A DNA stretch of 21,950 nucleotides from Chloroflexota bacterium (GTDB lineage Bacteria; Chloroflexota; Anaerolineae; Anaerolineales; Villigracilaceae): positions 1 to 21,950 of the forward strand of contig JAJYOH010000029.1 of the NCBI GenBank assembly GCA_021796315.1, given 5' to 3'. Both the position numbers and the translations under genes were made by a program. The stretch's first letter is position 1. The number at the start of each line of letters is the position of its first letter. The notes under the pieces were generated by a model. That model was not told the DNA's origin and ran no database searches. It saw nothing but the letters and a program-made list of their open reading frames with translations. This document shows, in pieces, positions 1 to 7,577 of the stretch.

Positions 1-61
1 CTATCTTGCCTTCTTTGAATTCGTCCATAACGTCCGGCGTCGCGGCAAGGCTTTGCTTCAT
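1..61 (-). CDS. Possible 5' end of an unidentified gene, cut by the window edge
   Basis: On the minus strand an ATG at 61 opens a frame that stays open to the left edge and reads MKQSLAATPDVMDEFKEGKI. I do not recognise it. An AAGGA lies directly against the ATG, too close to be a normal ribosome site, and an AAGGAG lies about 27 bases upstream, so the start is weakly supported. It lies just downstream of the tRNA-Glu gene and could be co-transcribed with it. With only 20 codons visible this may be chance. Confidence 0.25.
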   Translation of the reverse strand, partial: MKQSLAATPDVMDEFKEGKI

Positions 62-116
62 TCCTTGCTCGCTATTCTCGTAGCTCCTTGATTTTACTTA
101 TGAGCCATCTTTTTTA

Positions 117-189
117 TGCCCCCACGGAGATTCGAACTCCGGTCTTAACCTTGAAAGGGTTGCGTCCTGGGCCTCTAGACGATGGGGGC
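117..189 (-). tRNA. tRNA-Glu (anticodon UUC)
   Basis: The minus strand folds as a complete cloverleaf. The acceptor stem pairs GCCCCCA (189-183) with TGGGGGC (124-118). A D arm with GTCTAGAGG follows, then an anticodon stem CAACC/GGTTA closing the loop CTTTCAA, and a T arm GGAGTTCGAATCTCC. The loop centre TTC reads Glu codons GAA and GAG. The discriminator base is A (117) and no CCA is encoded, so CCA must be added after transcription. A good promoter lies just upstream. Confidence 0.96.
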
Positions 190-207
190 GTTCTTAGAAG
201 CGGGCGG

Positions 208-236
208 ATTTTATCATCCCACCTCTATAAGGTCAA
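208..236 (-). promoter_or_regulatory. Sigma-70-type promoter of the tRNA-Glu gene
   Basis: On the minus strand TTGACC (236-231) is followed after exactly 17 bases by TAAAAT (213-208). These are 5/6 matches to the -35 and -10 consensus. The -10 box ends 18 bases before the first tRNA base, leaving room for a short leader to be processed off. Confidence 0.75.
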
Positions 237-248
237 GCGATTTCTTGA

Positions 249-797
249 TTAGCTTTCGGGTTTGACTCGTTGATTGAGCATGGCGATCAGGTCAATTTGG
301 CGGCGATTGACCAGCATGCCGGCGCTTTCCACGCGCAGGTTTGGAATCAGGATGCCGGTTAGTGTGGCATTGAAAACCGGGATGAATTCGCGCGTGCCTT
401 CTGTCATCAGATTTGTAAAATCGAATCGCCCCGGTAATTCCATAGTGCCTTCGATTTCAAACATTTGTGTTGCCAGGCGGATCGAATATTCGGCTACGCT
501 GGTATAGCCGCCGCGTACCAACGCCTGTGGACCAAGGTCTTCGCGGCGCGCCATGCAGATGGCGTAAATGTGCGACTTCATCATGCGCGTCAACTCAAAA
601 TGATCCACCAGTTTGGTGGGCATGTGAATTCGCGCCAATTTCGCGTCATGGACTTCCATGCCGGAACGCGTGGGATCGTTCAACATGGCCATGATGCCCG
701 TACTGGTTGCCATCAGTTTTCCAACCGTGAGGTAGCTGGCTGTCAAAACAGTTGCGGCCAGAAAGCGGTATGTGCGGGGAGAAGTATCCATTGTCAT
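249..797 (-). CDS. Small conserved hypothetical protein
   Basis: This 182-residue protein is not confidently recognised. Residues about 10-38 are fairly apolar (FLAATVLTASYLTVGKLMA) but contain polar residues, so a membrane segment is only possible. Residues about 112-178 look like a compact beta-rich module (FEIEGTMELPGRFDF, EFIPVFNATLTG, MLVNRRQIDLIAML) of the kind found in small uncharacterised domains such as DUF6812; that match is from memory and tentative. The start is ATG at 797 or the ATG two codons later, and neither has a strong ribosome site. The gene begins 17 bases after the stop of the YgiT-type zinc-finger gene and is the last member of the minus-strand operon from 4059 to 249. 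Confidence 0.7.
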   Translation of the reverse strand: MTMDTSPRTYRFLAATVLTASYLTVGKLMATSTGIMAMLNDPTRSGMEVHDAKLARIHMPTKLVDHFELTRMMKSHIYAICMARREDLGPQALVRGGYTSVAEYSIRLATQMFEIEGTMELPGRFDFTNLMTEGTREFIPVFNATLTGILIPNLRVESAGMLVNRRQIDLIAMLNQRVKPES

Positions 798-814
798 AAG
801 GCAAACCTGTCAGC

Positions 815-1108
815 TTAGGATTCGGCTGAGGGGCGTGAAGCCGCCCTCGGCGTCGCGCGATGCGAAACGGTTTTACGTCCGGTTGGTTTACCGGCGTTTG
901 GATTTAACAGCATGGTCAGCCACGAGATGGATTTTTCATCGTACTCGCGTCGCCCGCATACATCACAGATCCAGGCTGGGAAATTTGGGACAGTGATAAG
1001 CTCCTCGTCCAGCCACGTAAAGTACGTAATGAAACGCAGGTGCATCATGCCTGCCTGGCATTCATTGCATTGGAACGGTTCGGGAGAAATGTTGTCGTTC
1101 ATATTCAT
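815..1108 (-). CDS. YgiT-type zinc-finger domain protein
   Basis: The 97-residue protein carries two CxxC pairs, C14-C17 (CNEC) and C48-C51 (CDVC), separated by the WLDEELITVPNFPAWIC stretch typical of the zinc-binding half of MqsA/YgiT antitoxin-like proteins. After the zinc domain comes a short basic, Ser/Ala-rich tail and no helix-turn-helix, so it is a stand-alone zinc domain rather than a full MqsA antitoxin. No MqsR-like toxin is adjacent. The ATG follows the lepB stop codon by one base (TGA-G-ATG), which implies translational coupling. What it binds is unknown. Confidence 0.75.
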   Translation of the reverse strand: MNMNDNISPEPFQCNECQAGMMHLRFITYFTWLDEELITVPNFPAWICDVCGRREYDEKSISWLTMLLNPNAGKPTGRKTVSHRATPRAASRPSAES

Positions 1109-1109
1109 C

Positions 1110-1709
1110 TCAAGGCGCTGCCATCACGATTTTTGTGTGATCGATCATGGCCCAGTTGGGCGGCGGCCAGTAAATAAGCAGGGCTTTGCCAATAATATTT
1201 TGTTCCGGCAAGTAACCCCATTGATGTGAGTCGGATGAATCATTGCGGTTGTCGCCCAGTACAAATAAATATCCGTCCGGTACTTTCCATGTGCCGCTGT
1301 AGTTCGGTGCGGCATTGATATAAGCTTCGCTCAATGTCTGGCCGTTTAAAATTACCTTTCCGTTGCGGACTTCCACTTTATCGCCGGGCAATCCAATCAC
1401 GCGCTTGACCAGGTCGAGATCGGCGACTGTTATGGAGCGGAACACAATAATGTCGCCGCGCGCGGGAGAACCAACGCGATATGCCAGTTTGTTTACGAGG
1501 ACAAATTCGCCATCCTTCAATGTGGGTAACATGCTGAAGCCGTCCACCCGCACGCGCGCCGAAAGCGTGTTGATGACCAGAAAGAGAATAATGGCCAGTC
1601 CAACTGTTTCAAATAAATCCAGAAAGAACCGTTTCCAATCCATTCGCTCCTGTGCGGGAGCTTGTGGAGTTGGTTGGGTCGGTTGTGTATCAGGTTGTAA
1701 AGTTTCCAA
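1110..1709 (-). CDS. lepB: Signal peptidase I (S26 family)
   Basis: This is the membrane-anchored serine protease that removes signal peptides from exported proteins. With the TTG start chosen here (1709) it is 199 residues. A Pro/Gln/Thr-rich N-terminal linker precedes one membrane anchor (about 34-50, VGLAIILFLVINTLS). Next come the catalytic Ser59 in GFSMLPT, the general-base Lys102 in VKRVIGLPGD, and the C-terminal GDNRNDSSDSHQWG box. The frame extends upstream to 1787, but that start would overlap the methyltransferase gene by 50 bases and has no ribosome site. TTG at 1709 has a perfect GGAGG six bases upstream and lies 28 bases after the methyltransferase stop. Function is secure; the start is inferred. 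Confidence 0.93.
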   Translation of the reverse strand: METLQPDTQPTQPTPQAPAQERMDWKRFFLDLFETVGLAIILFLVINTLSARVRVDGFSMLPTLKDGEFVLVNKLAYRVGSPARGDIIVFRSITVADLDLVKRVIGLPGDKVEVRNGKVILNGQTLSEAYINAAPNYSGTWKVPDGYLFVLGDNRNDSSDSHQWGYLPEQNIIGKALLIYWPPPNWAMIDHTKIVMAAP

Positions 1710-1715
1710 AAAAGG

Positions 1716-1720
1716 CCTCC
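1716..1720 (-). promoter_or_regulatory. Ribosome binding site fixing the lepB TTG start
   Basis: GGAGG on the minus strand sits six bases before TTG 1709-1707, in the gap after the methyltransferase stop. It favours the TTG over the longer frame that starts inside the upstream gene. Confidence 0.65.
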
Positions 1721-1737
1721 AATAATTTCCAGGGTAA

Positions 1738-2469
1738 TTATACCTGACCCCAGGCAAAGTACGTTGGGACATCCAGTGCGCGCTCACCGTGTTCCCAGGC
1801 CCGCTTATCCAAAATTTTCATCTGTTGGATTTCCCGAGCGGGAACGAGTCCCGTCAAATCGGATTCCAATGCTGCCCATTCATTTTCCCATTCATCAGGT
1901 TTAAGCGCCTCATTGCCTCGACTTTGAATGGCTCCCGTTTCAATGAGGCGGATGCCCGCCTGATGGAACAGGTTTGCGAGCCGCGCGCCGATGCCGGCAT
2001 CCGCACCCTGGCGTAATAAAGATTCTGTTTGCCATTTTCCAAGTTGGAAGAGTTCATCGGGTTTATCCACGCGCGCGTTGTAATCAGGCTCAGCCAGTGC
2101 CAAGATAAATCCTTTTGATGCGGTGACGCGTTTCATTTCGAGTAAAGCAGCCAATGGATTTTTTACCCACAACAAAAAGAAGTGGCAAAAAGTAATATCG
2201 AAAGTTTGATCTTTGTAGGGCAGATGAAGCGCATCGCCGCGCGTAAGCGAAGCGGCTGGGGCGTGGATTCGGCACTGGGTCAAGGCAGCCGGATCGAGGT
2301 CCAGGCCGTGAATCGAGGCGGAAGTTTCAAGCGTGAAAAGAATCGCGCCGGTTCCGCACCCAATTTCAAGGATGCGCCGCGCATTTTTCAATCCGGCTTT
2401 TTCAAAAAGATAAGCGCGCAAGCCGCGCGTCCATTTTGATTGTTGAGTATATCTGGCGTGCCAGTTCAT
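1738..2469 (-). CDS. Class I SAM-dependent methyltransferase
   Basis: This 243-residue Rossmann-fold methyltransferase has motif I LEIGCGTG (34-41), an acidic SAM-ribose loop (GLDLDP), then GDALHLPYKDQTFDITFCHFF and the post-motif LLEMKRVTASKGFILA. These are hallmarks of the Methyltransf_11/UbiE-like group; the substrate cannot be read from sequence. The ATG at 2469 overlaps the stop of the upstream phosphatase gene as ATGA, with GGAAAG just upstream. The in-frame TTG at 2478 is a poorer start. It sits between the phosphatase and lepB genes in one operon with no obvious pathway link. Confidence 0.9.
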   Translation of the reverse strand: MNWHARYTQQSKWTRGLRAYLFEKAGLKNARRILEIGCGTGAILFTLETSASIHGLDLDPAALTQCRIHAPAASLTRGDALHLPYKDQTFDITFCHFFLLWVKNPLAALLEMKRVTASKGFILALAEPDYNARVDKPDELFQLGKWQTESLLRQGADAGIGARLANLFHQAGIRLIETGAIQSRGNEALKPDEWENEWAALESDLTGLVPAREIQQMKILDKRAWEHGERALDVPTYFAWGQV

Positions 2470-2987
2470 TCTTTCCAATCGAGAATAAATTGAACCTGCT
2501 CATTTGTTTCCGGCGAACGCGTGAGGTGTTTACTTTTGGGGACATCCCGCCACCATTCGGCGATCTGGCGCAAAGCCTGCGCGCCTGTTTTGCCGTGCCG
2601 CACGAGATAACATCCAACCACGGTGCCGGTGCGTCCAACCCCGGCCCAGCAATGAACGTAAATCTTGCGTTTTGCATTGAGCGCGGAATCGATTGCATTT
2701 AGCGTGGATATCATTCCGGCGTGCGTGGGCAGGCCAAAGTCGCCGATGGAGAAGCGCAAATGTCGAACTTCCACCTCATATATTCGGGCCTGTTCTTTGA
2801 GAATGGATTCGTAAGACGGCTGTTCATCGGGTGCGGTCAAATCGATAAAAGTATTGAAGCCGGCTTCGAGAAACGCATCGACGCGGCGGCGGACCCTTCC
2901 ACCATCAAAGTGGCCGGGATATTCTCCGGCCAGGAGTTGACCTGGAAGCACCCAGTACGATTCGGGAATGGGGAGTTCCGCGTTCAT
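2466..2987 (-). CDS. Dual-specificity / tyrosine protein phosphatase
   Basis: This 173-residue cysteine phosphatase carries the signature HCWAGVGRTG, with nucleophile Cys113, phosphate-binding Arg119 and Thr120. Asp83 in SIGDFGLP is the likely general acid. Size and the absence of a signal peptide fit a cytoplasmic dual-specificity phosphatase of the compact atypical type. The C-terminal part (ALRQIAEWWRDVP, then EQVQFILDW) supplies the helices that follow the P-loop. The ATG lies one base after the TAA of the upstream protease-like gene, and its own TGA overlaps the methyltransferase ATG, so all three are translated from one message. The substrate could be phosphoprotein, phosphoinositide or nucleotide. 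Confidence 0.9.
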   Translation of the reverse strand: MNAELPIPESYWVLPGQLLAGEYPGHFDGGRVRRRVDAFLEAGFNTFIDLTAPDEQPSYESILKEQARIYEVEVRHLRFSIGDFGLPTHAGMISTLNAIDSALNAKRKIYVHCWAGVGRTGTVVGCYLVRHGKTGAQALRQIAEWWRDVPKSKHLTRSPETNEQVQFILDWKE

Positions 2988-2988
2988 G

Positions 2989-4059
2989 TTATGGATTGAG
3001 TGTACACAAATTGTTCAAAATCTGCGAGCGCAGTTGGACGAGTTCGGGATAATCATAAAAGAACAGGATTTTCTGGTTTCTGATGGAATTGCCCGTCGGT
3101 TTGGGCGAGAGAACATAGAAAGCAAAAGTCTCGGCCATATCTTCGGATGTGTTGGTGGCGGCATAATCATCCACGAACTGATCCTGGTGAGTCTGATAGA
3201 AGGCATGGAGTTTATCGTAGTATGGATTCTGATTTTCGGCAGTGGAAAGGGCGTCTATCTTCCTCCACTCGTCGAGGATGTTTACCCAAAATTTGTTGTA
3301 AAAAGTGTTGATGTATGAATTCGGTTTGCTGCAACCCTCGTCAGGGAAATAAGTGGGGCAGGCTGCAACCTTTTGATCGAAAAGATTTTGGTTATCTGGG
3401 TTGTTGAAGATGGCGACATCGGGCGGAACCTGGTTTGCATTTAAAGTGAGCAGGTGAGTGTATTCATGGATGAGCGTGAAAACCAGTTCCTTTTTGTTTT
3501 GCAGATCAGCCTCGTCAACCTCGATCACCCACTTAGCCGGGTCGTTGGGGGCCTGTTCGACTGCGGCGAGGATGTTGCTCGGCCCGTCGGTAAAGACCCG
3601 GTATTCGGAAATCATTTTCCGATCTTCGGGTGGAATAAGCCCCACGAACAAATCCCAGGCCGCCTGTTGTGCATTGATGTCTTGCTGAAGACTTTTTAAA
3701 TTCGGGGAAACTTTTTCGTAAGATGGATCGCTGATCTGATTTCCATCCACCCGGTAGGTGACGAGTGTGTGCCAATCAGTGTTTGATGACGATGTGCCGC
3801 TGCTATCCGGGCCGTAGGCGCTTCCCTGCGCGGCCTGGACGATGTCGGCCATTAAACTGGGGCAGGCCGCGACTGATATTTGGGTGGGAGAAAAATTTGC
3901 AGGAGGCTCGACATTCGTCTGCGGCGGAATATGGGTGGCCGGGGCAAGAATATTGTCGTTTGAAACAAAGTAAAAGTATGCCGCTCCGCCGATGCAAAAT
4001 ATCGTAATGCAGCAAAAAAGAAGTATGCCAAGTATGACGATTATGGTTCTGGTTTTCAT
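2989..4059 (-). CDS. Membrane-anchored HExxH zinc-protease-like protein (paralogue B)
   Basis: The protein has 356 residues from the ATG at 4059, which has CGGAGA upstream; the frame reaches 4131 without a better site. An N-terminal hydrophobic segment (about 6-32, IIVILGILLFCCITIFCIGGAAYFYF) acts as anchor or uncleaved signal. The body holds FTLIHEYTHLLTL with zinc ligands H198 and H202 and catalytic E199, then SEDMAETFAFYV, where E310 can serve as the third ligand as in gluzincins. The C-terminus FFYDYPELVQLRSQI is shared with the neighbour at 4172-5245, and the two align over most of their length. No known peptidase family is assigned with confidence; an extracytoplasmic metalloprotease is inferred. 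It heads the operon that continues into the phosphatase gene. Confidence 0.85.
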   Translation of the reverse strand: MKTRTIIVILGILLFCCITIFCIGGAAYFYFVSNDNILAPATHIPPQTNVEPPANFSPTQISVAACPSLMADIVQAAQGSAYGPDSSGTSSSNTDWHTLVTYRVDGNQISDPSYEKVSPNLKSLQQDINAQQAAWDLFVGLIPPEDRKMISEYRVFTDGPSNILAAVEQAPNDPAKWVIEVDEADLQNKKELVFTLIHEYTHLLTLNANQVPPDVAIFNNPDNQNLFDQKVAACPTYFPDEGCSKPNSYINTFYNKFWVNILDEWRKIDALSTAENQNPYYDKLHAFYQTHQDQFVDDYAATNTSEDMAETFAFYVLSPKPTGNSIRNQKILFFYDYPELVQLRSQILNNLCTLNP

Positions 4060-4113
4060 GGGTCTCCGAAATTTCGGCAAGCATACCATTAAAGTTTTTC
4101 GACTTCCTTGCAA

Positions 4114-4148
4114 ATGAAAAACAACCGCCAAATATCTGGCGGTTGTTT
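4114..4148 (-). terminator. Rho-independent terminator after the HExxH lipoprotein gene
   Basis: A 12-bp perfect stem pairs 4119-4130 (aaacaaccgcca) with 4137-4148 around a six-base loop. On the minus strand it is followed by a T-rich run (TTTTTCATT). It lies just after the stop of the lipoprotein gene and before the start of paralogue B, so the two paralogues are separate transcripts. Confidence 0.85.
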
Positions 4149-4171
4149 GGGTTAATTTTTATCCATTGGCC

Positions 4172-5245
4172 TCACTGATTTTGCGAGTAATTGCAAAGCC
4201 CGTATACGATCTGGTCGCGTACTTGGACAAGCTCTGGAAAATCGTAAAAGAAAAGCGTCTTTCTTTCGGAAATGCTGTCTGGCTGGGGCTTGGTTGTTAA
4301 AACAAACCGTGCCCAGGTTTCAGCGATGTCTTCCTCCGGGCTGGTGGCGGCGTAAGGCGTAACAAATTGGGTCGGATGTCGCTGATAGAAATTGCCTATC
4401 AAAGTGAAATAGCCGTTGACATTTCTTTGCGCGTTGATCTTGCTCCACTCAGGGTACAGCTTTGGCCAGAATTTATTGTAGAACTGGTCAATGTATGAAT
4501 TGGGCTGGCTGCATCCGTTGGTTGTGAAGAATTGCGGGCAACCGGATGCATCCTGCGCTTGAAGTTGCATATCCAACGGGCTGGCCATAACTTTTGTGTC
4601 CATCGTGACCTGGGTGTCGTTCAGCGTGAGCAAATGACCGAATTCATGGATGAGAGTGAACGTCAGGCTCCTGGGGTTGGCTGCATCCACGATATCTACA
4701 TTCAAGGCCCATTTTTTAGGATCATCCAGGTTTTGTTGAACACTGGCAAGCATCCCTCCTTTCCCGTCGCTTGAAATAATAAAATTGGATACTTCAGTTC
4801 GCTGGTCGGGGGGAATCAACGCCACGAAAAAATTCCACACTGCCTGCTGGGCGGCTGTATTCTGTTGATAGCCGAGCAGGTCGGCAGAAATGTTGGATGT
4901 AAATTTTGGGGCCCCAAGTTGATCTCCCTGAACATCGTAAATTGCCAGTACTGTTGGCGTGATGTTCATGTTCTGGGGGGTGGCTGCCTTGGTCTGCGGC
5001 GACACACCATTACTTTTGAGCATGGATGCTATCTTTGAAATGCAGGCATCCATGCAATTGGTTTTAGTGCATTTGAGATCTGGAGTTGGACGTAAGGTTG
5101 CCGTGGGGACCGCCGTCGCGGTGGATGTGGAAAAAATGGAAAGGGGGGTGGCGCCTGTCGGGACGATTGCGATTTTTATGTTACAGGCCGCCAAAAAAGA
5201 AAGCGCGAGAACTGCAATTAGCCGAATGGGAATTTTAGGTTTCAT
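4172..5245 (-). CDS. HExxH zinc-protease-like lipoprotein (paralogue A)
   Basis: The protein has 357-358 residues (ATG at 5245 or 5248). The N-terminus MKPKIPIRLIAVLALSFLAAC is a lipoprotein signal peptide with lipobox LAAC, so the mature protein should be tethered at Cys22 (numbering from 5248). A Ser/Thr/Pro linker follows. The catalytic core has FTLIHEFGHLLTL (H201, E202, H205) and EEDIAETWARFVL (E310). It shares the order and wording of motifs with the next gene, including AAQQAVWNFFVALIPP against AQQAAWDLFVGLIPP and the FFYDFPELVQVRDQI end. Paired cysteines (CTKTNCMDAC; CPQFF...GCSQPN) suggest disulfides outside the cytoplasm. It has its own terminator. Proteolytic activity is inferred from the zincin motif, not shown. 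Confidence 0.85.
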   Translation of the reverse strand: MKPKIPIRLIAVLALSFLAACNIKIAIVPTGATPLSIFSTSTATAVPTATLRPTPDLKCTKTNCMDACISKIASMLKSNGVSPQTKAATPQNMNITPTVLAIYDVQGDQLGAPKFTSNISADLLGYQQNTAAQQAVWNFFVALIPPDQRTEVSNFIISSDGKGGMLASVQQNLDDPKKWALNVDIVDAANPRSLTFTLIHEFGHLLTLNDTQVTMDTKVMASPLDMQLQAQDASGCPQFFTTNGCSQPNSYIDQFYNKFWPKLYPEWSKINAQRNVNGYFTLIGNFYQRHPTQFVTPYAATSPEEDIAETWARFVLTTKPQPDSISERKTLFFYDFPELVQVRDQIVYGLCNYSQNQ

Positions 5246-5292
5246 CATTATCTATTAGTCGAATATGTTCCAATAAAGTTATGCTCACTTGT

Positions 5293-5327
5293 AAATGAAA
5301 ACAGCCGCTGTATTTGGCGGCTGTTTT
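5293..5327 (-). terminator. Rho-independent terminator after the cysteine-less radical SAM paralogue
   Basis: An 11-bp stem pairs 5298-5308 (aaaacagccgc) with 5317-5327. On the minus strand it ends in TTTT followed by CATTTACAAG. It stands just after the gene ending at 5341. The stem and its 3' flank resemble the terminator at 4114-4148. Confidence 0.82.
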
Positions 5328-5340
5328 GAGAATTAATCGT

Positions 5341-6471
5341 TTATTTGTAAATTTGTTTCCAGGGATCGCGCAGAAGGTTGCCGAGGATTTTATTGGCCAT
5401 GCCTTGCGTTGGCAGGACATCGCCATCTGGCTCGACATAAAGCCAGGCTCTGCCCCCTCCATCTGCGGCTTCATCTTCCGCGATTTCGGCGGCCACCGGG
5501 TGGCTGGACGAATAAGGCACTGGCAGATCATGTTTGATGGTCAGACCTAAATGGGCGGCGGCGTTTTGTAAATCGGAAAATGCCTCTTTAGCGGACCCGT
5601 CGGCGGCGGTGAGCGAAAGGCTTTTGACCTCCAACTTTGCCAATCTTTCCAAAATGCTGCGGCCATCTTTGACATTTTTAGCATTGAGAGTCAAATGCAC
5701 TGTGACGAAAATATCTTCAGGCATAATGAATTCCAAGGCTTTCCATGAATCTTTGTTGTCGGGTTGGAGCATGAATAAGATGTGGTCAAGGCCGGTTTGC
5801 AAAAGCTGGTCGAGATATTTTTTATCGGCGAGTTTCAAGCCGTCGGTTAGAAGTCCGCAGACCTGACCGTTCTTTTCGGCGCGCGCGATCAGTTGCGGCA
5901 GATCGTCGCGCAGGGTGGCTTCGCCGCCGGTGAACGTGATGTGTGGAATGCCAGCATCCCAGGCCTTATCGAGAATGGCGCACCATTCATCGGTGGTCAG
6001 TTCGCGATCGACGCGTTTGGTGGGAGCGTAATCGGCTTGCGTATTTTCGGGCAGACGATAGGTCAGCGCACAGTCGAGTCGAAGCGGGGCGCTGAGATCG
6101 GCTGAATGTGGCGCGACCCGCTCAAAGTCCAGATAGGAAACGGGATCGAGGTCAGGAGTCGTCACGAGCGTCTGGATCCGCTCGGAGAAATCCTGAAAGT
6201 CGTGCATGGCCGCATCCCGCTTGACGTGGTAACGAGTCGAGATTTCCCTGGCCGCATCATCGGGCGAAGTGCCTTTGATGAAATGATAGGCGTATTCAGC
6301 GGCGGTTGGGTTGAGATGCAGAACGGTGGCGGCGTTGACGATGAGCACGCCGGAGCCATCCGCCTGCAGACGCAGGTGAATGCGATACGGTGGTTGGTCG
6401 GGTGGCGATTGTTTTTGATATACACCGGTTGGCAGGGATCGAACCTTGGTAAAGTTCTTGAAAATATTCAT
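5341..6471 (-). CDS. PqqD-like / radical SAM-fold paralogue lacking the cluster cysteines
   Basis: This 376-residue protein is clearly related to the radical SAM/SPASM enzyme at 8010-9422. The PqqD-like N-terminal module (about 30-100: IHLRLQADGSGVLIVNAATVLHLNPTA) and the barrel start (LDCALTYR then TFTGGEATLRDDLPQLIARAEKNGQ) align almost word for word. Where the active enzyme has CNNDCAHCY, this one has LPENTQADY at 140-148, so the three cluster-binding cysteines are Leu140, Thr144 and Asp147 with no gap. The GGEATLR motif is kept. The C-terminus stops after GNLLRDPWKQIYK and lacks the SPASM cysteines. A strong GGAGG lies five bases before the ATG and the frame is intact, so it looks like a maintained pseudoenzyme rather than decay. 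It is the last gene before the terminator at 5298. Confidence 0.88.
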   Translation of the reverse strand: MNIFKNFTKVRSLPTGVYQKQSPPDQPPYRIHLRLQADGSGVLIVNAATVLHLNPTAAEYAYHFIKGTSPDDAAREISTRYHVKRDAAMHDFQDFSERIQTLVTTPDLDPVSYLDFERVAPHSADLSAPLRLDCALTYRLPENTQADYAPTKRVDRELTTDEWCAILDKAWDAGIPHITFTGGEATLRDDLPQLIARAEKNGQVCGLLTDGLKLADKKYLDQLLQTGLDHILFMLQPDNKDSWKALEFIMPEDIFVTVHLTLNAKNVKDGRSILERLAKLEVKSLSLTAADGSAKEAFSDLQNAAAHLGLTIKHDLPVPYSSSHPVAAEIAEDEAADGGGRAWLYVEPDGDVLPTQGMANKILGNLLRDPWKQIYK

Positions 6472-6481
6472 GCGGCCTCCA

Positions 6482-7516
6482 TTATGGTTTTTTGAACCAT
6501 CCCATGTCCATAAAGTATAAAACGAAATAACCGATCAGGAGTATGAGCCAGCCCGCGATCTGTACGCTTTCCATCAAGCTTTGCCACGAGAGCGAGAAGT
6601 TTTCGCGGATGGTCTCTATAACGCCTTGCAGGTCATCCAGTTTATTCTTTACGGCTTGTTTCCAATCTTCCAGATAGAATTCATCGCGGATGACATGATA
6701 CAGTTGCGCCGTGTACCAGTCGCCGATCAACAAAAGGTTTTGTTCAGTGTGTTCAAAGTCGAGCATTAACTCAAGGCGATGCTGAATGATGCGGCGCATC
6801 TCTGTGCGCGTCGGGCCGATCTGCACGGCGTTGCGCGGGTTGCGGCGAAATCTTTCGCGGATCATGTGCAGGCTGGATTCAACATCATGATCCAGCATTC
6901 GATAACGGAGCAGTTGGTAATTGCCGATCTTGAGTAATTCGATGTCCGATTGAAAATCTCCGTTGGGTGCGATGATGACCGCGCCGTCCCAATCGACGAG
7001 CGTGAGTTCCATGTTCGAATAACGCACGCGTGAGATCAGCACATCTTCGATCTCGCGCGGATCGAACACTTCGTGTTGCGAGCGCATAAAACGCGCCAGT
7101 CCTATGGCGTTCTTCTCGATAAACTTATCGGGTGTAGGTTTGACGCCGACAAGTAGAAGGATAATATATTCCTCGAACATCCCGCTCGCCAGGTATTCTG
7201 CCGGCAGGTATCTTTCTCTCAAGTTCTTCTCGATGATTTCGCGCTGCTGGATGGATTCCAGGCTCAAGGCGTCTGATAACTGAAACCTGCAATCCAGAAT
7301 TTGGATGCGGTCATCATAGCGCTGGCGCAGAACGGATACTTGCACGCCTCCTGCCTGGACTTCAACCTGGCCCAGCGTTCTGACGCGGATATCCACCGGC
7401 TGAAAATACGGCGCATCCTTAAGTCCGCTGATTTGTTGCAGCGGCTCAGAAGCTTGCTCCGCAGGATCGGGGAAAGCCAATAAATAGGATATCTCAGTAA
7501 TTTTAGATGCAGCCAT
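6482..7516 (-). CDS. C-terminally membrane-anchored protein, RMD1/DUF155-like architecture (tentative)
   Basis: The protein has 344 residues, is mostly soluble, and has one hydrophobic helix near the end (about 318-338, IAGWLILLIGYFVLYFMDMGW), so it is probably a tail-anchored cytoplasmic protein. A central part (LASGMFEEYIILLLVGVKPTPDKFIEKNAIGLARFMRS) precedes VDWDGAVIIAPNGDFQSDIELLKIGNYQLLRYRMLDHDVE and a long amphipathic helical region (DFEHTEQNLLLIGDWYTAQLYHVIRDEFYLEDWKQ) before the anchor. That order resembles RMD1/DUF155 proteins but I see no diagnostic motif, so this is a hint only. No convincing ribosome site precedes the ATG at 7516. It lies 61 bases after the PAS gene and 10 bases before the cysteine-less radical SAM paralogue, apparently in the same operon. 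Confidence 0.72.
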   Translation of the reverse strand: MAASKITEISYLLAFPDPAEQASEPLQQISGLKDAPYFQPVDIRVRTLGQVEVQAGGVQVSVLRQRYDDRIQILDCRFQLSDALSLESIQQREIIEKNLRERYLPAEYLASGMFEEYIILLLVGVKPTPDKFIEKNAIGLARFMRSQHEVFDPREIEDVLISRVRYSNMELTLVDWDGAVIIAPNGDFQSDIELLKIGNYQLLRYRMLDHDVESSLHMIRERFRRNPRNAVQIGPTRTEMRRIIQHRLELMLDFEHTEQNLLLIGDWYTAQLYHVIRDEFYLEDWKQAVKNKLDDLQGVIETIRENFSLSWQSLMESVQIAGWLILLIGYFVLYFMDMGWFKKP

Positions 7517-7577
7517 ATTTTTGGTTTGCCTGGCTTTGTGCCGAAATAAGATGCTGGTTTCTTATGTCGTGTTTTCT

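Noticed and set aside
815..1108. YgiT-type protein as part of an MqsRA toxin-antitoxin pair
   Set aside because: There is no MqsR-like toxin next to it and no helix-turn-helix half; neighbours are lepB and an unrelated small protein.
1710..1787. Longer signal peptidase start at 1787
   Set aside because: It overlaps the upstream gene by 50 bases, lacks a ribosome site and adds no family-like sequence. TTG 1709 has a perfect GGAGG.
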